DNA of 64,000 nt from Dysgonomonas sp. HDW5A (GCF_011299555.1 NZ_CP049857.1:1860001-1924000); one strand, 5' to 3'; counted from the stretch's first letter, positions 41,901-52,127 are shown. Numbers and translations are program-made. Notes: generated by a model not told the origin, from the sequence alone.

Positions 41901-42665
41901 TTAGTTTATACTGTTTACTATACCTATTACTGCAAATACAGTGGCTATTGGTGCTATAATAGTAGTTATCAGCCCTGTGAAAGAATTTATCCGGAAGAAT
42001 GCTCTCTTACTTGTCGAATAATAGATTAAATCATTTGGCTTTATATAGTAGAACTCCGATTCGATAATAGATTCGGATCTGAGATCAAATTCTTTAATAA
42101 TTGATCTGCCTGTTTCATCAAGTCGGATGATTTTTACTTTCCCTAATTCTAAATCGGGCCCAGGCTCACCATTTATGGCTAAAGCCTGAAATATGGTCAT
42201 GTTATCTTTGTAGATATTTTGTCGCCCATTTTGTGATTCAGAAACAACATAATAATAATTGTTTTTTAGAAATATTTTTACCTGAGCGTCAGGTATAGCC
42301 TGTCTCATTTTGTTCTGGATAACTTCTTCCGCCTCAGGTATAGTCAATCCTAAAATCTGAATATCTCCAAAAAACGGAATCGAAATATTGCCACTTTCAA
42401 ATATGGCATAGGAAGCTTTAGTCGATAAATCAGTGCTTGATAATACTCCGTTGAAAACGTCAGAAAAATCTTTGTTACTGGTTAATATAGAACAATATAT
42501 CTCATCATTAATTTGTAATTGATAGTCCTTGAAAGGTTTTGATGTATATATAGGACTTTTATCCTGTAATAAATTCGTTGCTTTAGGAGATGTACACGAA
42601 CTGTACATCATTATAGCAAAACCTATAAATAGGCAGTATATAAAGTATTTAAATCCTGTTTTCAT
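41901..42665 (-). CDS. Polysaccharide export lipoprotein (Wza-like), second paralogue
   Basis: 254 residues. Lipoprotein signal with the lipobox MYSSC. A polysaccharide export domain (YQLQINDEIYCSILTSNKDF) is followed by SLBB-like segments (GNISIPFFGDIQILGLTIPE) and a C-terminal hydrophobic helix (LITTIIAPIATVFAVIGIV) suited to the Wza-type outer membrane pore. It starts 2 bases after its paralogue and ends 15 bases before the autokinase gene. Confidence 0.85.
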   Translation of the reverse strand: MKTGFKYFIYCLFIGFAIMMYSSCTSPKATNLLQDKSPIYTSKPFKDYQLQINDEIYCSILTSNKDFSDVFNGVLSSTDLSTKASYAIFESGNISIPFFGDIQILGLTIPEAEEVIQNKMRQAIPDAQVKIFLKNNYYYVVSESQNGRQNIYKDNMTIFQALAINGEPGPDLELGKVKIIRLDETGRSIIKEFDLRSESIIESEFYYIKPNDLIYYSTSKRAFFRINSFTGLITTIIAPIATVFAVIGIVNSIN

Positions 42666-42667
42666 CT

Positions 42668-43456
42668 TTAAAAGTTATTTTTAATAACAAAGTATGCTCC
42701 TACAACTGTTCCTACGAGACTAACTAAACCTAGAATTCCGGTAAATGAAGTTACACGTCCAAAGAAGGTTCTGTTCATCTCAGGTACATATATAACATCA
42801 TTGGGTTGAATATAGTAATATTCAGAATCGACAATATCTTTAGATCTGATGTCGAAAGTCTTTACTTCTGTTCCATTAGGGGTTTGCCTAACAATTTTTA
42901 CTTTTGTTCTATCCCCAAATGTTTGAATTGGACCGGACATGGCTAATGCTTGAAATATCGTTAACTTAGGTAGAGGCATAGCTATACGGCTTTGTCCGGC
43001 TTCACCTAAAACACTAAAAAAACGATTTTGAAGATTTAGCTCTATGACTATGTTGGGTGAAAATGTAGAAAAACGTTCCTCTATAATTTTCTTCGCTTCT
43101 GTAGTAGTATAGCCTTCTACCGATATTTTTCCTAAATAGGGTATTTTAACAGTACCGTCGGAATAAACATTAAGAACATTCGCTCCCGTTTGATCAGTAG
43201 CTGCTGCACTTAGTCCCGAAGACTGATCTACAATATATACGGAGAAAAGTTCTTTCATACTTTCGTCCAATGTATAAATTCTGAGCGTCAATTGATCCCC
43301 CAGAATAATTTTGTAATCATTGTTAAGATTCACATCAATGGGATAATCCTTCTTTATATCCTGCAAAAGATTTGTGTCACGAGGGGTAACACATGAACTT
43401 AATATTGATATTATCACTATTTGCAACAATAGTAGTTTAATTTTCATACGTCTCAA
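42668..43456 (-). CDS. Polysaccharide export lipoprotein (Wza-like), first paralogue
   Basis: 262 residues. Lipobox ILSSC, export domain ([20 protein letters not shown]), SLBB-like part ([20 protein letters not shown]) and C-terminal hydrophobic helix. It shares order and motifs with the downstream protein (N-termini [14 protein letters not shown] and SSCTSPKATNLLQD), so the pair arose by duplication. The ATG overlaps the stop codon of the peptide deformylase gene by 4 bases. Confidence 0.85.
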   Translation of the reverse strand: MRRMKIKLLLLQIVIISILSSCVTPRDTNLLQDIKKDYPIDVNLNNDYKIILGDQLTLRIYTLDESMKELFSVYIVDQSSGLSAAATDQTGANVLNVYSDGTVKIPYLGKISVEGYTTTEAKKIIEERFSTFSPNIVIELNLQNRFFSVLGEAGQSRIAMPLPKLTIFQALAMSGPIQTFGDRTKVKIVRQTPNGTEVKTFDIRSKDIVDSEYYYIQPNDVIYVPEMNRTFFGRVTSFTGILGLVSLVGTVVGAYFVIKNNF

Positions 43457-44016
43457 GGTTTGTTTTGAATGGCTTTTGTTCTATAAGAACAATTTACTCG
43501 CCCCTTTGTTAGATTATTTAGTTTCGATTTTATCAATTGTTTTCTGATCCCTGAAATTTTGTCTATAAATAGCTTGCCATCTATATGGTCGTATTCGTGT
43601 TGAATACAACGTGCAAAAAAATCAGAATAAACTTCTTCATGTTCAACGAAGTTTTCGTCGAAATATTTGATTTTAACAGTTTCTTCTCTAGGGACATTTT
43701 CATTAATTCCGGGAATGCTAAGGCAGCCTTCCTGTGTGGAGACTATCTCTCCGGTGCGTTCAATAATTTCGGCATTAATAAAAGCTTTCTTGAATCCGTG
43801 ATACTTTTCATCATCTTCAGCAAGAGGCTCTAAGTCAATTACGAATAAACGGATATCTAAACCTATTTGTGGTGCAGCCAGTCCAATGCCATCGGCATTA
43901 TACATGGTTTCGAACATGTTTTGGATAAGCTCATTCAGATTAGGATAATCTTTATCTATGTTATGAGCAATTTTTCTCAATACCGGTTGACCGTAGAGAT
44001 ATATGGGAAGTATCAT
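43453..44016 (-). CDS. def: Peptide deformylase
   Basis: 187 residues. All three motifs are present: GIGLAAPQ (motif 1), EGCLS (motif 2, metal Cys) and QHEYDHIDG (motif 3, metal His pair and catalytic Glu). It removes the formyl group from nascent proteins in the cytoplasm. It overlaps ruvX upstream and the export lipoprotein gene downstream by 4 bases each, so these unrelated functions are translationally linked. Confidence 0.95.
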   Translation of the reverse strand: MILPIYLYGQPVLRKIAHNIDKDYPNLNELIQNMFETMYNADGIGLAAPQIGLDIRLFVIDLEPLAEDDEKYHGFKKAFINAEIIERTGEIVSTQEGCLSIPGINENVPREETVKIKYFDENFVEHEEVYSDFFARCIQHEYDHIDGKLFIDKISGIRKQLIKSKLNNLTKGRVNCSYRTKAIQNKP

Positions 44017-44444
44017 AAATTCTTATTTTTGTATGTAAGACTCTCCATGTAGTCTTGTAATATAATAGTTGCACTTATTTCGTCAATCGTCGCCTTATTC
44101 TGACGGTTTTTCTTTTTCATACCACTCTCTATCATAGAACGTTGTGCTATTACTGATGTAAATCGCTCATCATAATACTCAATAGGAGTGTTGGGGAATT
44201 GAGCACAGAACTTTTTCACAAAGGGTTCTATATGCTTCATATTTTCGGAAAACTCATTATTCATTTGTTTAGGCATACCAATAATCACATATTCGACAGC
44301 CTCTTTAGCGAAATACTCTTTTAAATATGTTAATAGTGTATGGGTTGGAACAGTCGTAAGGCCTGTTGCAATAATTTTTAAAGGATCTGTAACGGCTAAA
44401 CCGGTACGTTTTGTTCCATAATCTATTGCTAGCAATCTACCCAT
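44013..44444 (-). CDS. ruvX: Putative Holliday junction resolvase / pre-16S rRNA nuclease (YqgF)
   Basis: 143 residues from [10 protein letters not shown]; an ATG three codons upstream is possible. The RNase H-like fold has [11 protein letters not shown] (catalytic Asp), the [11 protein letters not shown] strand and [12 protein letters not shown] (acidic residue). The C-terminal [13 protein letters not shown] carries the last catalytic Asp. Family members cut Holliday junctions or mature the 16S rRNA 5' end. It overlaps def by 4 bases. Confidence 0.92.
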   Translation of the reverse strand: MGRLLAIDYGTKRTGLAVTDPLKIIATGLTTVPTHTLLTYLKEYFAKEAVEYVIIGMPKQMNNEFSENMKHIEPFVKKFCAQFPNTPIEYYDERFTSVIAQRSMIESGMKKKNRQNKATIDEISATIILQDYMESLTYKNKNL

Positions 44445-44479
44445 GAGCGGCAAAGATATAGTTTTTTTTTAATATATAA

Positions 44480-45250
44480 TTATTTTGGTCGTTCTATAAT
44501 ACGTCTTTTTAACTCAAAGTCGCGACCTAGATACTTTTCTTTAACTGTTTCATTGGCTGCGAGTTGTTCGGGTGTACCTTGAAATAGAACTTTACCTTCG
44601 AACAGTAAATAGGCCCTGTCGGTGATACTAAGCGTTTCATCCACATTGTGGTCGGTGATTAATATTCCGATGTTTTTATATTTTAGTTGAGCAACTATTT
44701 CCTGGATATCCTGAACGGCTATAGGGTCTACTCCCGCAAAAGGCTCATCGAGCATTATGAATTTAGGATTAATCGCAAGGCATCGAGCTATCTCAGCTCG
44801 CCTTCTTTCTCCCCCCGAAAGTCTGTCTCCCAGATTTTTACGGACTTTATGTAGTCCGAATTCCGAAATTAGACTCTCTAGTTTTTCTTTTTGATATTCT
44901 TTTGATTGTCCCGTCATTTCGAGGACAGATCTGATATTGTCTTCTACAGTAAGTTTTCGGAATATGGATGCCTCTTGTGCGAGATATCCAATTCCGTTTT
45001 GAGCCCTTTTGTATACGGGGAATTTTGTAATTTCCTGATTGTCAAGAAATATTCGCCCTTGATTTGGCATGACTAATCCTACAGTCATATAAAATGTCGT
45101 AGTTTTGCCTGCTCCGTTTGGACCAAGTAAACCTACTATTTCTCCTTGCTTAACTTCAATGGAGACATGATTAACAACTGTCCGGGATTTGTATTTTTTT
45201 ACCAAATCCTCGGTCCGTAATACCATCTGTGAGTGCTCTGCTGACTGCAT
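44480..45250 (-). CDS. lptB: LPS export ABC transporter ATPase
   Basis: 256 residues. Walker [17 protein letters not shown]-loop YLAQEASIF, signature [16 protein letters not shown], Walker [16 protein letters not shown], switch His in ITDHNV. The FAGVDPIAV sequence after Walker B is typical of LptB. With LptF and LptG (not in this window) it extracts lipopolysaccharide from the inner membrane. It is separated from ilvE by 37 bases and from ruvX by 35. Confidence 0.93.
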   Translation of the reverse strand: MQSAEHSQMVLRTEDLVKKYKSRTVVNHVSIEVKQGEIVGLLGPNGAGKTTTFYMTVGLVMPNQGRIFLDNQEITKFPVYKRAQNGIGYLAQEASIFRKLTVEDNIRSVLEMTGQSKEYQKEKLESLISEFGLHKVRKNLGDRLSGGERRRAEIARCLAINPKFIMLDEPFAGVDPIAVQDIQEIVAQLKYKNIGILITDHNVDETLSITDRAYLLFEGKVLFQGTPEQLAANETVKEKYLGRDFELKRRIIERPK

Positions 45251-45287
45251 TAATTTAACTTAGTTGAGTTGTTGGATAGTTAAATAT

Positions 45288-46307
45288 TTATTCGATTATA
45301 GTAATCCAATTGTGTGTGTCGGGCTCATTTCCATACTGTATAGCTCTCAATTTGTTGTATAGGAGAGTAGATGTTGGACCGGCCTGTCCGTCTTTAACAA
45401 ACGAATACGATTTGTTTTCTTCTAGATCATCAATACGCTCTACCGGACTGATTACCGCTGCTGTTCCGCAGATACCTGCTTCCTCGAAAGAGCTTAACTC
45501 TGTTTCAGGAATGGGGCGTCGTTCAACTGTCATTCCTAAATCTTTGGCCAACTGCATTAGGCTATCATTTGTGATAGACGGGAGTATGGATGTTGACTGA
45601 GGGGTTATGTATGTATTGTTTTTTATTGCGAAAAAATTGGCAGGTCCACCTTCGTCAATATATTTCTTTTCTTTAGGATCAAGATATAATACTGCCGAAT
45701 ACCCTAATTCATGAGCTTTGTTTCCTGCAACAAGACTGGCTGCGTAGTTGCCTCCTATCTTATATGTACCTGTGCCTAGAGGAGCAGCTCTGTCAAAACT
45801 TCTGAATATAACAAGAGGTGTAGGTTTGAAGCCTTCTTTGAAGTAAGGTCCTACTGGAGTAACAAAAACCACAAACAGATATTCTTTAGATGGTTTTACT
45901 CCTACTTGTGGACTGGTGCCTATAAGAAGTGGACGTATATATAGAGATGCTCCACTTTCGTATGGGGGAACAAATTTTTCGTTAAGCTTGACTGCCTTTA
46001 ATACTGTTTCTTCAAATATTTCAATAGGAAGCTCTTCCATCATAATGCCTCGACAAGATGATTGCATACGTAATGCATTCTCTCTCATTCTGAAAATTCT
46101 GATTTTTCCATCTTTTCCTCTAAAGGCTTTTAGACCCTCAAAGGCTTCCTGTCCATAATGCAAGCAAGTTGCAGCCATGTGAAGTTCGATAGTTTCGGAT
46201 GAAGTTTCGGTAGGTGTACTCCATTTTCCGTCTTTGAAATAGCTCCGAACATTGAAGTCGGTTTTTAAATATCCGAAAGATAAATTTGTCCAGTCAATCG
46301 TACTCAT
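45288..46307 (-). CDS. ilvE: Branched-chain amino acid aminotransferase
   Basis: 339 residues of the longer (type II, eukaryote-like) BCAT class. The PLP lysine is in GTYKIGGNYAASL. Cofactor-phosphate binding residues follow (GICGTAAVISPVERI). It performs the last step of Val, Leu and Ile synthesis with glutamate as amino donor. It is not in the ilv operon of this window, but heads the lptB-ruvX-def-export unit. Confidence 0.94.
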   Translation of the reverse strand: MSTIDWTNLSFGYLKTDFNVRSYFKDGKWSTPTETSSETIELHMAATCLHYGQEAFEGLKAFRGKDGKIRIFRMRENALRMQSSCRGIMMEELPIEIFEETVLKAVKLNEKFVPPYESGASLYIRPLLIGTSPQVGVKPSKEYLFVVFVTPVGPYFKEGFKPTPLVIFRSFDRAAPLGTGTYKIGGNYAASLVAGNKAHELGYSAVLYLDPKEKKYIDEGGPANFFAIKNNTYITPQSTSILPSITNDSLMQLAKDLGMTVERRPIPETELSSFEEAGICGTAAVISPVERIDDLEENKSYSFVKDGQAGPTSTLLYNKLRAIQYGNEPDTHNWITIIE

Positions 46308-46504
46308 ATCTTATATTCTATTAATATTAACTCTAAATAATGATAATATGCGCGTGTTCCCCGAAAGCGTATTCACAAAAGTACAATTTTAGTTTAATTA
46401 GTTGATTGTTTTGCTTTAAATATTATTTGTATAAATGTTACTTACATATATTTTGCTTAGATATAGATTGAATCTATCAGAGATGTACTTTTGTTGGTAT
46501 TTCT

Positions 46505-46534
46505 TTTGTTCATTAAAAAAAAACTTTACTTTTG
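46505..46534 (+). promoter_or_regulatory. Promoter of the nuo operon
   Basis: TTTG (46505-46508), 18 bases, TACTTTTG (46527-46534), a full Bacteroidetes-type promoter. The transcript would begin near 46541 and have an 80-base leader before nuoA. The rest of the 316-base gap after ilvE holds no gene. Confidence 0.7.
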
Positions 46535-46623
46535 CATCGATTATGACAAGTGGACTTGATAATTTTGCCTTTCATTTGTCTTTTCAGTCTTATAATGTGT
46601 AGCCTTTTTGAATAATCACGTAT

Positions 46624-46974
46624 ATGAATTCTGCTTTATTTTTAGTTGTTTTTGTCACCGGACTAGTTTTGGTCTGTGCTGGTTTGGGTATGGCTATTTT
46701 GTTGTCTCCAAGTTCTTTTAATGCACAAAAGGGACAGGCGTACGAATGTGGTATACCAACAAAAGGAACATCTTGGATGCAATTCAGGGTGGGTTACTAT
46801 TTGTATGCGATACTTTATTTAATGTTTGATGTCGAAGCGATCTTCTTATTTCCTTGGGCTAATGTTGTTCGGGATTTGGGAATGGCCGGTTTGTATAGTA
46901 TATTATTTTTCTTGTTAATTCTAGGTTTAGGGTTAGCTTATGCCTGGAGGAAAGGAGCATTGCAATGGAAGTAA
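46624..46974 (+). CDS. nuoA: NADH-quinone oxidoreductase subunit A
   Basis: 116 residues with three membrane helices. The conserved loop [20 protein letters not shown] and the Asp/Glu in [14 protein letters not shown] mark the family. It is a small core membrane subunit at the junction of the peripheral and membrane arms. It overlaps nuoB by 10 bases. Confidence 0.94.
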   Translation: MNSALFLVVFVTGLVLVCAGLGMAILLSPSSFNAQKGQAYECGIPTKGTSWMQFRVGYYLYAILYLMFDVEAIFLFPWANVVRDLGMAGLYSILFFLLILGLGLAYAWRKGALQWK

Positions 46975-47528
46975 AGAACGTATATATAAAAGGAATACCT
47001 AATGAGGAATTCCGGGACAATGAATACCTTGAGAATTATGTTAAGGAACTTCAGGCGAATGGAGTCGGCATAGTTGTCGGTAAACTGGATGACCTTATAA
47101 ATTGGGGTCGCTCAAATTCAATCTGGCCTTTAGCTTTTGCAACCAGTTGTTGTGGTATTGAATTTATGGCAACGGCTGCAGCCAAATACGATATAGCTCG
47201 TTTCGGGATGGAGGTTACCCGTAATAGTCCCCGTCAGGCAGACTGTATTGTGGTGGCCGGTACGATTGTTCATAAAATGGCTCCTTTGTTGAAGCGTATA
47301 TATGATCAGATGGCCGAGCCTAAATATGTTGTTGCCATGGGTAGTTGTGCTATTTCGGGAGGACCTTTTCTTGATTCTTACCATGTGGTGAGAGGAATTG
47401 ATGAATTTCTTCCGGTAGACGTATATATACCCGGTTGTCCACCTCGTCCTGAATCATTACTTTATGGATTAATGCAGTTGCAGCGTAAGATAAAGCTGGA
47501 GCGTTTTTTATTTAAAGTGAAAAAATAA
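46965..47528 (+). CDS. nuoB: NADH-quinone oxidoreductase subunit B
   Basis: 187 residues, soluble. It carries the N2 [4Fe-4S] cluster ligands: the Cys pair in [11 protein letters not shown], the Cys in [10 protein letters not shown] and the Cys in PGCPPRPE. N2 passes electrons to quinone. An N-terminal stretch of about 40 residues precedes the conserved part. It is followed by a 113-base gap containing a triloop palindrome. Confidence 0.95.
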   Translation: MEVKNVYIKGIPNEEFRDNEYLENYVKELQANGVGIVVGKLDDLINWGRSNSIWPLAFATSCCGIEFMATAAAKYDIARFGMEVTRNSPRQADCIVVAGTIVHKMAPLLKRIYDQMAEPKYVVAMGSCAISGGPFLDSYHVVRGIDEFLPVDVYIPGCPPRPESLLYGLMQLQRKIKLERFLFKVKK

Positions 47529-47617
47529 ATTCGAGAGACTTGTTCTTAAGAATGATAAATGTCGATAAACGATTAATTATAACAGGCTTTAGCCACGTTA
47601 TTTACCAAAGCAATATA

Positions 47618-47632
47618 AAGGTCTGAGACCTT
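47618..47632 (+). repeat. Triloop palindrome before nuoCD
   Basis: AAGGTC-TGA-GACCTT, 9 bases before the nuoCD start. The flank ACCAAAGCAATA upstream is shared with the copy before nuoH. Confidence 0.7.
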
Positions 47633-47641
47633 CAGAGATCA

Positions 47642-49270
47642 ATGGAAAATATCAAGAATGTAATCTTAAATGCGGTACCCGAAGCAGTTATCGAAGACAA
47701 GAAAGTCTTAACCGTAACTGTGGAGTCGGACAAATTGCACCATTTAGCTAAAACGTTACGTTATAATGCTGAATTTCCTTTTGACTTTCTTGTCCAATTG
47801 ACAGGAGTAGACAGAGGTGAAATGCTGGGTGTAAATTATTTGCTGTCATCTTCTAAAGATTTATCAGTAGAAGTCCTTCTTAAAACAAGCACCGCAGATA
47901 GAGTAAATCCTTTATTGTATACCGTTACCGATTTATGGGCAACTGCCGATTTTAATGAAAGAGAAGTATATGCTTTATTGGGGATAAGATTTATAAATCA
48001 CCACGATATGCGTAAATTTTTCCTGAATCAGGATTGGAGAGGTTATCCTTTAAGGAAAGATTATGATGCCGATCCGGCGTTAAATCCTGTTACGGTTGAA
48101 AGTAAGGATATGGTTGATACCACTCCTCGTATTTATGAAACTCCTCAAGGTTTGAAAGAGGATGTTGTTAAAGTATTCGAGGATGATGATTATATTATAA
48201 ACATTGGTCCGCAACACCCTTCTACTCACGGAGTAATGCACTTTAGAGTTTCTCTTGAAGGTGAAATCGTGAAAAAAATAGATGTTCACAGTGGATACAT
48301 ACATAGAGGTATCGAAAAATTAAGTGAAAATCTTACTTATCCTCAAATACTTCACTTTACAGATCGTTTAGATTATCTTTCTTCAAATATCAACCGCCAT
48401 GCCTTGTGTATGTGTGTTGAAAAAGCCGCAGAAATAGAAGTTCCTCAAAGAGCACAATATATACGTACTATTATGGATGAATTGAATCGTATAGATTCTC
48501 ACCTGATAGCATGGGGTACTTTGTGTATGGACTTAGGGGCTACCACTGCTTTTATTTATGGAATGCGTGAGCGTGAGCGTATACTCGATATTTTCGAAAA
48601 AACATCGGGAGGTCGTCTTATAATAAATTATAACGTTGTCGGCGGAGTAATGTTCGATATTCATCCCGATTTTCAGAAAGATATCAAGGCTTTCATTATC
48701 GAGATGAGAGAACGTTTAAAAGAATATGATAAATTAGTTACAGGTAATCCTATTATTATTGGCAGGCTTAAGGGAATAGGTATTCTTTCTAAAGAAGACG
48801 CTATTTCATATGCTGTTACCGGACCTGCAGGTCGTGCTTCGGGATTTGCTTGTGACCTTAGAATACATCACCCATACGCACTGTATAACAAAGTAACTTT
48901 CAAAGAAGTGATTCGTTACGAATCAGATTCATATGCCCGTTACTTAAATCGTTTGGATGAAATCGAAGAATCTTTACAGATTCTAGAGCAATTGGTTGAC
49001 GATATACCTGACGGAGATTTCTTAGCCAAAGTAAAAGCTATTATCAAATTGCCCGAAGGAGAATACTTCCAACGAGTGGAAGCTGCGCGTGGAGAATTTG
49101 GTGTGTTTATTGAAAGCCGCGGAGATAAAACTCCATACCGTTTGAAATTCAGATCGCCATCTATGGCTTTAGTTTCGGCAATGCCGACACTTTGTGCAGG
49201 TGAGAAACTTTCGGATTTGATTGGTATAGGTGGATCAATGGATTATGTGATACCCGATATTGACCGTTAG
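47642..49270 (+). CDS. nuoCD: NADH-quinone oxidoreductase subunits C and D, fused
   Basis: 542 residues. The N-terminal NuoC (30-kDa) domain spans about 1-165 (ATADFNEREVYALLGIRF, WRGYPLRKDYD). The NuoD (49-kDa) domain follows from about 180 (NIGPQHPSTHGVMHFRVSLE, HSGYIHRGIEKL with the quinone-site His) to the end (SMALVSAMPTLCAGEKLSDL). The fusion occurs in E. coli and several Bacteroidetes. It forms the quinone-binding part of the peripheral arm. Confidence 0.95.
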   Translation: MENIKNVILNAVPEAVIEDKKVLTVTVESDKLHHLAKTLRYNAEFPFDFLVQLTGVDRGEMLGVNYLLSSSKDLSVEVLLKTSTADRVNPLLYTVTDLWATADFNEREVYALLGIRFINHHDMRKFFLNQDWRGYPLRKDYDADPALNPVTVESKDMVDTTPRIYETPQGLKEDVVKVFEDDDYIINIGPQHPSTHGVMHFRVSLEGEIVKKIDVHSGYIHRGIEKLSENLTYPQILHFTDRLDYLSSNINRHALCMCVEKAAEIEVPQRAQYIRTIMDELNRIDSHLIAWGTLCMDLGATTAFIYGMRERERILDIFEKTSGGRLIINYNVVGGVMFDIHPDFQKDIKAFIIEMRERLKEYDKLVTGNPIIIGRLKGIGILSKEDAISYAVTGPAGRASGFACDLRIHHPYALYNKVTFKEVIRYESDSYARYLNRLDEIEESLQILEQLVDDIPDGDFLAKVKAIIKLPEGEYFQRVEAARGEFGVFIESRGDKTPYRLKFRSPSMALVSAMPTLCAGEKLSDLIGIGGSMDYVIPDIDR

Positions 49271-49369
49271 GTCGTACCCTTTTGTCGAGTTGGATTAAGT
49301 AAATTATCCTATTTAATGATACATAAGTTATAACAAATTGTAGTTGTTATACTAACCAAAGCAATAAAG

Positions 49370-49382
49370 AGGTTTGAGACCT
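49370..49382 (+). repeat. Triloop palindrome before nuoH
   Basis: AGGT-TTGAG-ACCT inside AAAGAGGTTTGAGACCTTT, a one-base variant of the GGTC-TGA-GACC form. It lies 31 bases before the nuoH start, and the flank ACCAAAGCAATA is identical with the copy before nuoCD. Confidence 0.65.
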
Positions 49383-49413
49383 TTAATAGATTAGTTATTA
49401 TATTTAAAGATAT

Positions 49414-50535
49414 ATGTTAGAACTTTCACGTTTGACTGCCTTAATCGATAGCTTACTTCGAGAAACTTGGGGATTATCTGAGTTTTGGGTGTTGTTTATC
49501 GAGTTTGTATTAGTAGGTGCTGCTTTATTGACAGCATATGCAGTATTAGCTCTGATCTTGATTTATGTAGAACGGAAAATTACCGGATTTTTTCAATGCC
49601 GTTTAGGTCCTAATCGTGTAGGAAAATATGGTATGGTGCAGAGTGTTGCCGATATGGTAAAGATTCTTCTCAAAGAAATTATCCATATCGATAATGTCGA
49701 TAGATTCCTTTTCTATGCTGCTCCATTCTTTATGATTGTGGCTTCTATGCTGACGTTTGGAGCTATTCCTTTCGGAAGAGGATTGCAAGCTGTCGATTTT
49801 AATATCGGAGTATTTTATGTAGTTGCTGTATCATCTCTTGGTATTATTGGTGTTTTACTGGCAGGATGGTCAAGTAACAATAAATATTCGATGATTGGTG
49901 CTATGCGAAGCGGTGCCCAATTTATCAGTTATGAATTGTCTGCCGGATTTGCTCTGATAACCATGGTTGTGCTATCGGGATCAATGCAGTTTTCTACAAT
50001 TATTGAAAATCAAACGTATTGCTGGAATTTATTCAATGGTCATATTGCTTCGGTAATAGCCTTTGTTATATATCTTATATCGGGACATGCCGAAACAAAC
50101 CGTGGTCCTTTCGACTTGCCGGAAGCTGAATCGGAACTTACAGCCGGATACCATACTGAGTATTCAGGGTTGCAGTTCGGATTTTTCTATTTGGCCGAAT
50201 ATCTGAATATGTTTATTGTTGCAGCCATTGCTACTACCATTTTTCTTGGAGGCTGGATGCCTATCCAACTAAAAGGATTTGATGGCTTCAACGAAGTGAT
50301 GAATTATATTCCATCTTATATATGGTTCTTCGGTAAAGCCGGATGTTTAGTGTTCCTAAGTTTATGGGTTCGATGGACATTCCCTCGCTTACGTATCGAC
50401 CAGTTATTGAATCTGGAGTGGAAGTATTTACTGCCTATTAATATGTTTAATCTTCTGCTTATGGTAGTCATCGTATTGGCAGGTTTGACATTAGAAGATA
50501 TATTTCCTAGTATATTTAAATTTATAGCTGAATAA
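49414..50535 (+). CDS. nuoH: NADH-quinone oxidoreductase subunit H
   Basis: 373 residues, eight or nine membrane helices. The conserved loops [18 protein letters not shown] and [20 protein letters not shown] (quinone-cavity acidic residues) are complete. Its C-terminal region [14 protein letters not shown] is typical. It forms the lateral wall of the quinone channel. nuoI begins 2 bases after its stop codon. Confidence 0.95.
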   Translation: MLELSRLTALIDSLLRETWGLSEFWVLFIEFVLVGAALLTAYAVLALILIYVERKITGFFQCRLGPNRVGKYGMVQSVADMVKILLKEIIHIDNVDRFLFYAAPFFMIVASMLTFGAIPFGRGLQAVDFNIGVFYVVAVSSLGIIGVLLAGWSSNNKYSMIGAMRSGAQFISYELSAGFALITMVVLSGSMQFSTIIENQTYCWNLFNGHIASVIAFVIYLISGHAETNRGPFDLPEAESELTAGYHTEYSGLQFGFFYLAEYLNMFIVAAIATTIFLGGWMPIQLKGFDGFNEVMNYIPSYIWFFGKAGCLVFLSLWVRWTFPRLRIDQLLNLEWKYLLPINMFNLLLMVVIVLAGLTLEDIFPSIFKFIAE

Positions 50536-50537
50536 AG

Positions 50538-51173
50538 ATGAGTTCTGTATCACAATATTTTAAAGGTTTATTCCAAGGTATTGGCGGACTGCTTACGGGT
50601 ATGTCTGTTACTTGGACAGAGCTGTTTACTAAAAAGATTACACAACAGTATCCTGAGAATAGAAAGACTCTGGTTATTTCGGATCGTTTCCGAGGCGAAT
50701 TGGTTATGCCTCACGATGCAAATAATGAGCATGCCTGTACTTCTTGCGGTATCTGTCAGATGAATTGTCCAAACGGAACAATTGTAATAAAGTCTAAAAC
50801 AATAGAAACAGAAGACGGCAAAAAGAAGAAAATTCTGGATGAATATTATTACAATCTAGGTTCATGTACATTCTGTAACCTGTGTGTGTTGACATGTCCT
50901 TCCGATGCTATCAAATTTGATAACACATTCGAAAGTTCGGTATTCACCAGAGGTAAACTGAATATGAAGTTAAATCAATTGGGATCGAAACTTCGTGAAA
51001 AGAAAAAGCCCGAGCCAAAGCCTGTTGCAGAGAAACCTGCCGCAGTAGAAACAGCTCCGGCTGCACCTAAACCTGCTGCTGCACCTGCATCGGTAGAAAC
51101 AGAAAAGAAAGAGAATATCACAAGTCAGGATAGTGCAGACAGTGCAACTTCTGATAATGTAACAAAAGAATAA
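50538..51173 (+). CDS. nuoI: NADH-quinone oxidoreductase subunit I with Ala/Pro-rich tail
   Basis: 211 residues. Two ferredoxin motifs, CTSCGICQMNCPNG and CTFCNLCVLTCPSD, bind the N6a and N6b clusters. Behind them lies a low-complexity tail (about 150-211, KPAAVETAPAAPKPAAAPAS and so on) absent from the 180-residue E. coli protein. It relays electrons towards NuoB. The electron donor upstream is not NuoF/G, which are missing here. Confidence 0.94.
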   Translation: MSSVSQYFKGLFQGIGGLLTGMSVTWTELFTKKITQQYPENRKTLVISDRFRGELVMPHDANNEHACTSCGICQMNCPNGTIVIKSKTIETEDGKKKKILDEYYYNLGSCTFCNLCVLTCPSDAIKFDNTFESSVFTRGKLNMKLNQLGSKLREKKKPEPKPVAEKPAAVETAPAAPKPAAAPASVETEKKENITSQDSADSATSDNVTKE

Positions 51174-51198
51174 TAATCAAAATACGTAAAGGTTGATT

Positions 51199-51699
51199 AT
51201 GGCAGAGTTTATTATATTTGGAGTACTAGCAATCGTAATTGTCGTTTTTTCATTATTGGCGGTTACCACTCAAATGATTATCCGTTCGGCAACTTACTTG
51301 CTCTTCGTATTGATTGCAACAGCAGGTCTGTATTTATTGATGGATTATCAGTTTCTTGCAGCAGTGCAGGTGGCGGTATATGCAGGCGGTATTATGGTCT
51401 TGTATATATTTTCGATATTGTTGACTAACGATCCCGGGATAGAAGTGAAATACGAAAAACCCGGTCGAATGATATTAGCAGCTCTTGTAGCTGTAGTTGG
51501 TTTGGGCATCTGTGGTCATATCATCTATTACAATGTTTCCCGCATTTATACATATGCAGATTCGGCGATAGATATGACTCAACTGGGTACTACCATGATG
51601 GGTACCGAGAAATACCAATACTTACTTCCTTTCGAAGCTATCAGTTTATTGCTTTTGGCTTGTATAATAGGAGGTATAATGATTGCCCGTAAACGATAA
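51199..51699 (+). CDS. nuoJ: NADH-quinone oxidoreductase subunit J
   Basis: 166 residues, five membrane helices. The start is the ATG in GATTATGGCAG (MAEFIIFG); an in-frame TTG lies two codons upstream. The conserved region AAVQVAVYAGGIMVLYIFSI is present. The 25-base gap before it contains a 7-base inverted repeat (TAATCAA/TTGATTA). Confidence 0.92.
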   Translation: MAEFIIFGVLAIVIVVFSLLAVTTQMIIRSATYLLFVLIATAGLYLLMDYQFLAAVQVAVYAGGIMVLYIFSILLTNDPGIEVKYEKPGRMILAALVAVVGLGICGHIIYYNVSRIYTYADSAIDMTQLGTTMMGTEKYQYLLPFEAISLLLLACIIGGIMIARKR

Positions 51700-51712
51700 C
51701 GGTCTCAGACCG
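51700..51712 (+). repeat. Triloop palindrome after the nuoJ stop codon
   Basis: CGGTC-TCA-GACCG directly follows the TAA of nuoJ. A compensating change (outer A-T pair to C-G, loop TGA to TCA) keeps the pairing. Confidence 0.7.
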
Positions 51713-51773
51713 CTTTGTAACAGGTTTGTTGCAGAAAGAAAAAAAGAGTTATATAGCTTAATAATATACAATT

Positions 51774-52112
51774 ATGAATGAATTTCTAGTAGAAACCTTT
51801 TCCGTTCCCATGGAAGCATATTTGACTGTAAGTACACTTATGTTTTTTATTGGAGTATATGGTTTTCTGTCTCGAAAAAACATGTTGATGGTATTGATGT
51901 CAATGGAATTGATGCTGAATGCCGCAGACTTGAATTTTGTGATTTTTAACCGGTTTTTATATCCCGGTCAATTCGAAGGGCTTTTCTTTGCTCTGTTCTC
52001 TATTGCCATAGCAGCAGCCGAAACAGCCATTGCTATTGCCATTATCATCACTATATATCGTAATGTGAAGAGCGTATATATAGATGAGAACATAACAAAC
52101 ATGAAACACTAA
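51774..52112 (+). CDS. nuoK: NADH-quinone oxidoreductase subunit K
   Basis: 112 residues, three membrane helices, with the conserved Glu in the helix SMELMLNAADLNFVIF and a second one in AAAETAIAIAIII. Both belong to the proton-path chain. A triloop palindrome overlaps the region just after its stop codon. Confidence 0.94.
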   Translation: MNEFLVETFSVPMEAYLTVSTLMFFIGVYGFLSRKNMLMVLMSMELMLNAADLNFVIFNRFLYPGQFEGLFFALFSIAIAAAETAIAIAIIITIYRNVKSVYIDENITNMKH

Positions 52113-52114
52113 TA

Positions 52115-52127
52115 AGGTCGTTGACCT
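52115..52127 (+). repeat. Triloop palindrome after the nuoK stop codon
   Basis: AGGTC-GTT-GACCT, 2 bases after the nuoK TAA. The loop differs from the other copies while the stem is kept. Confidence 0.7.

Noticed and set aside
45310-46158. Plus-strand frames inside ilvE
   Set aside because: They are shadows of a complete aminotransferase gene on the minus strand.
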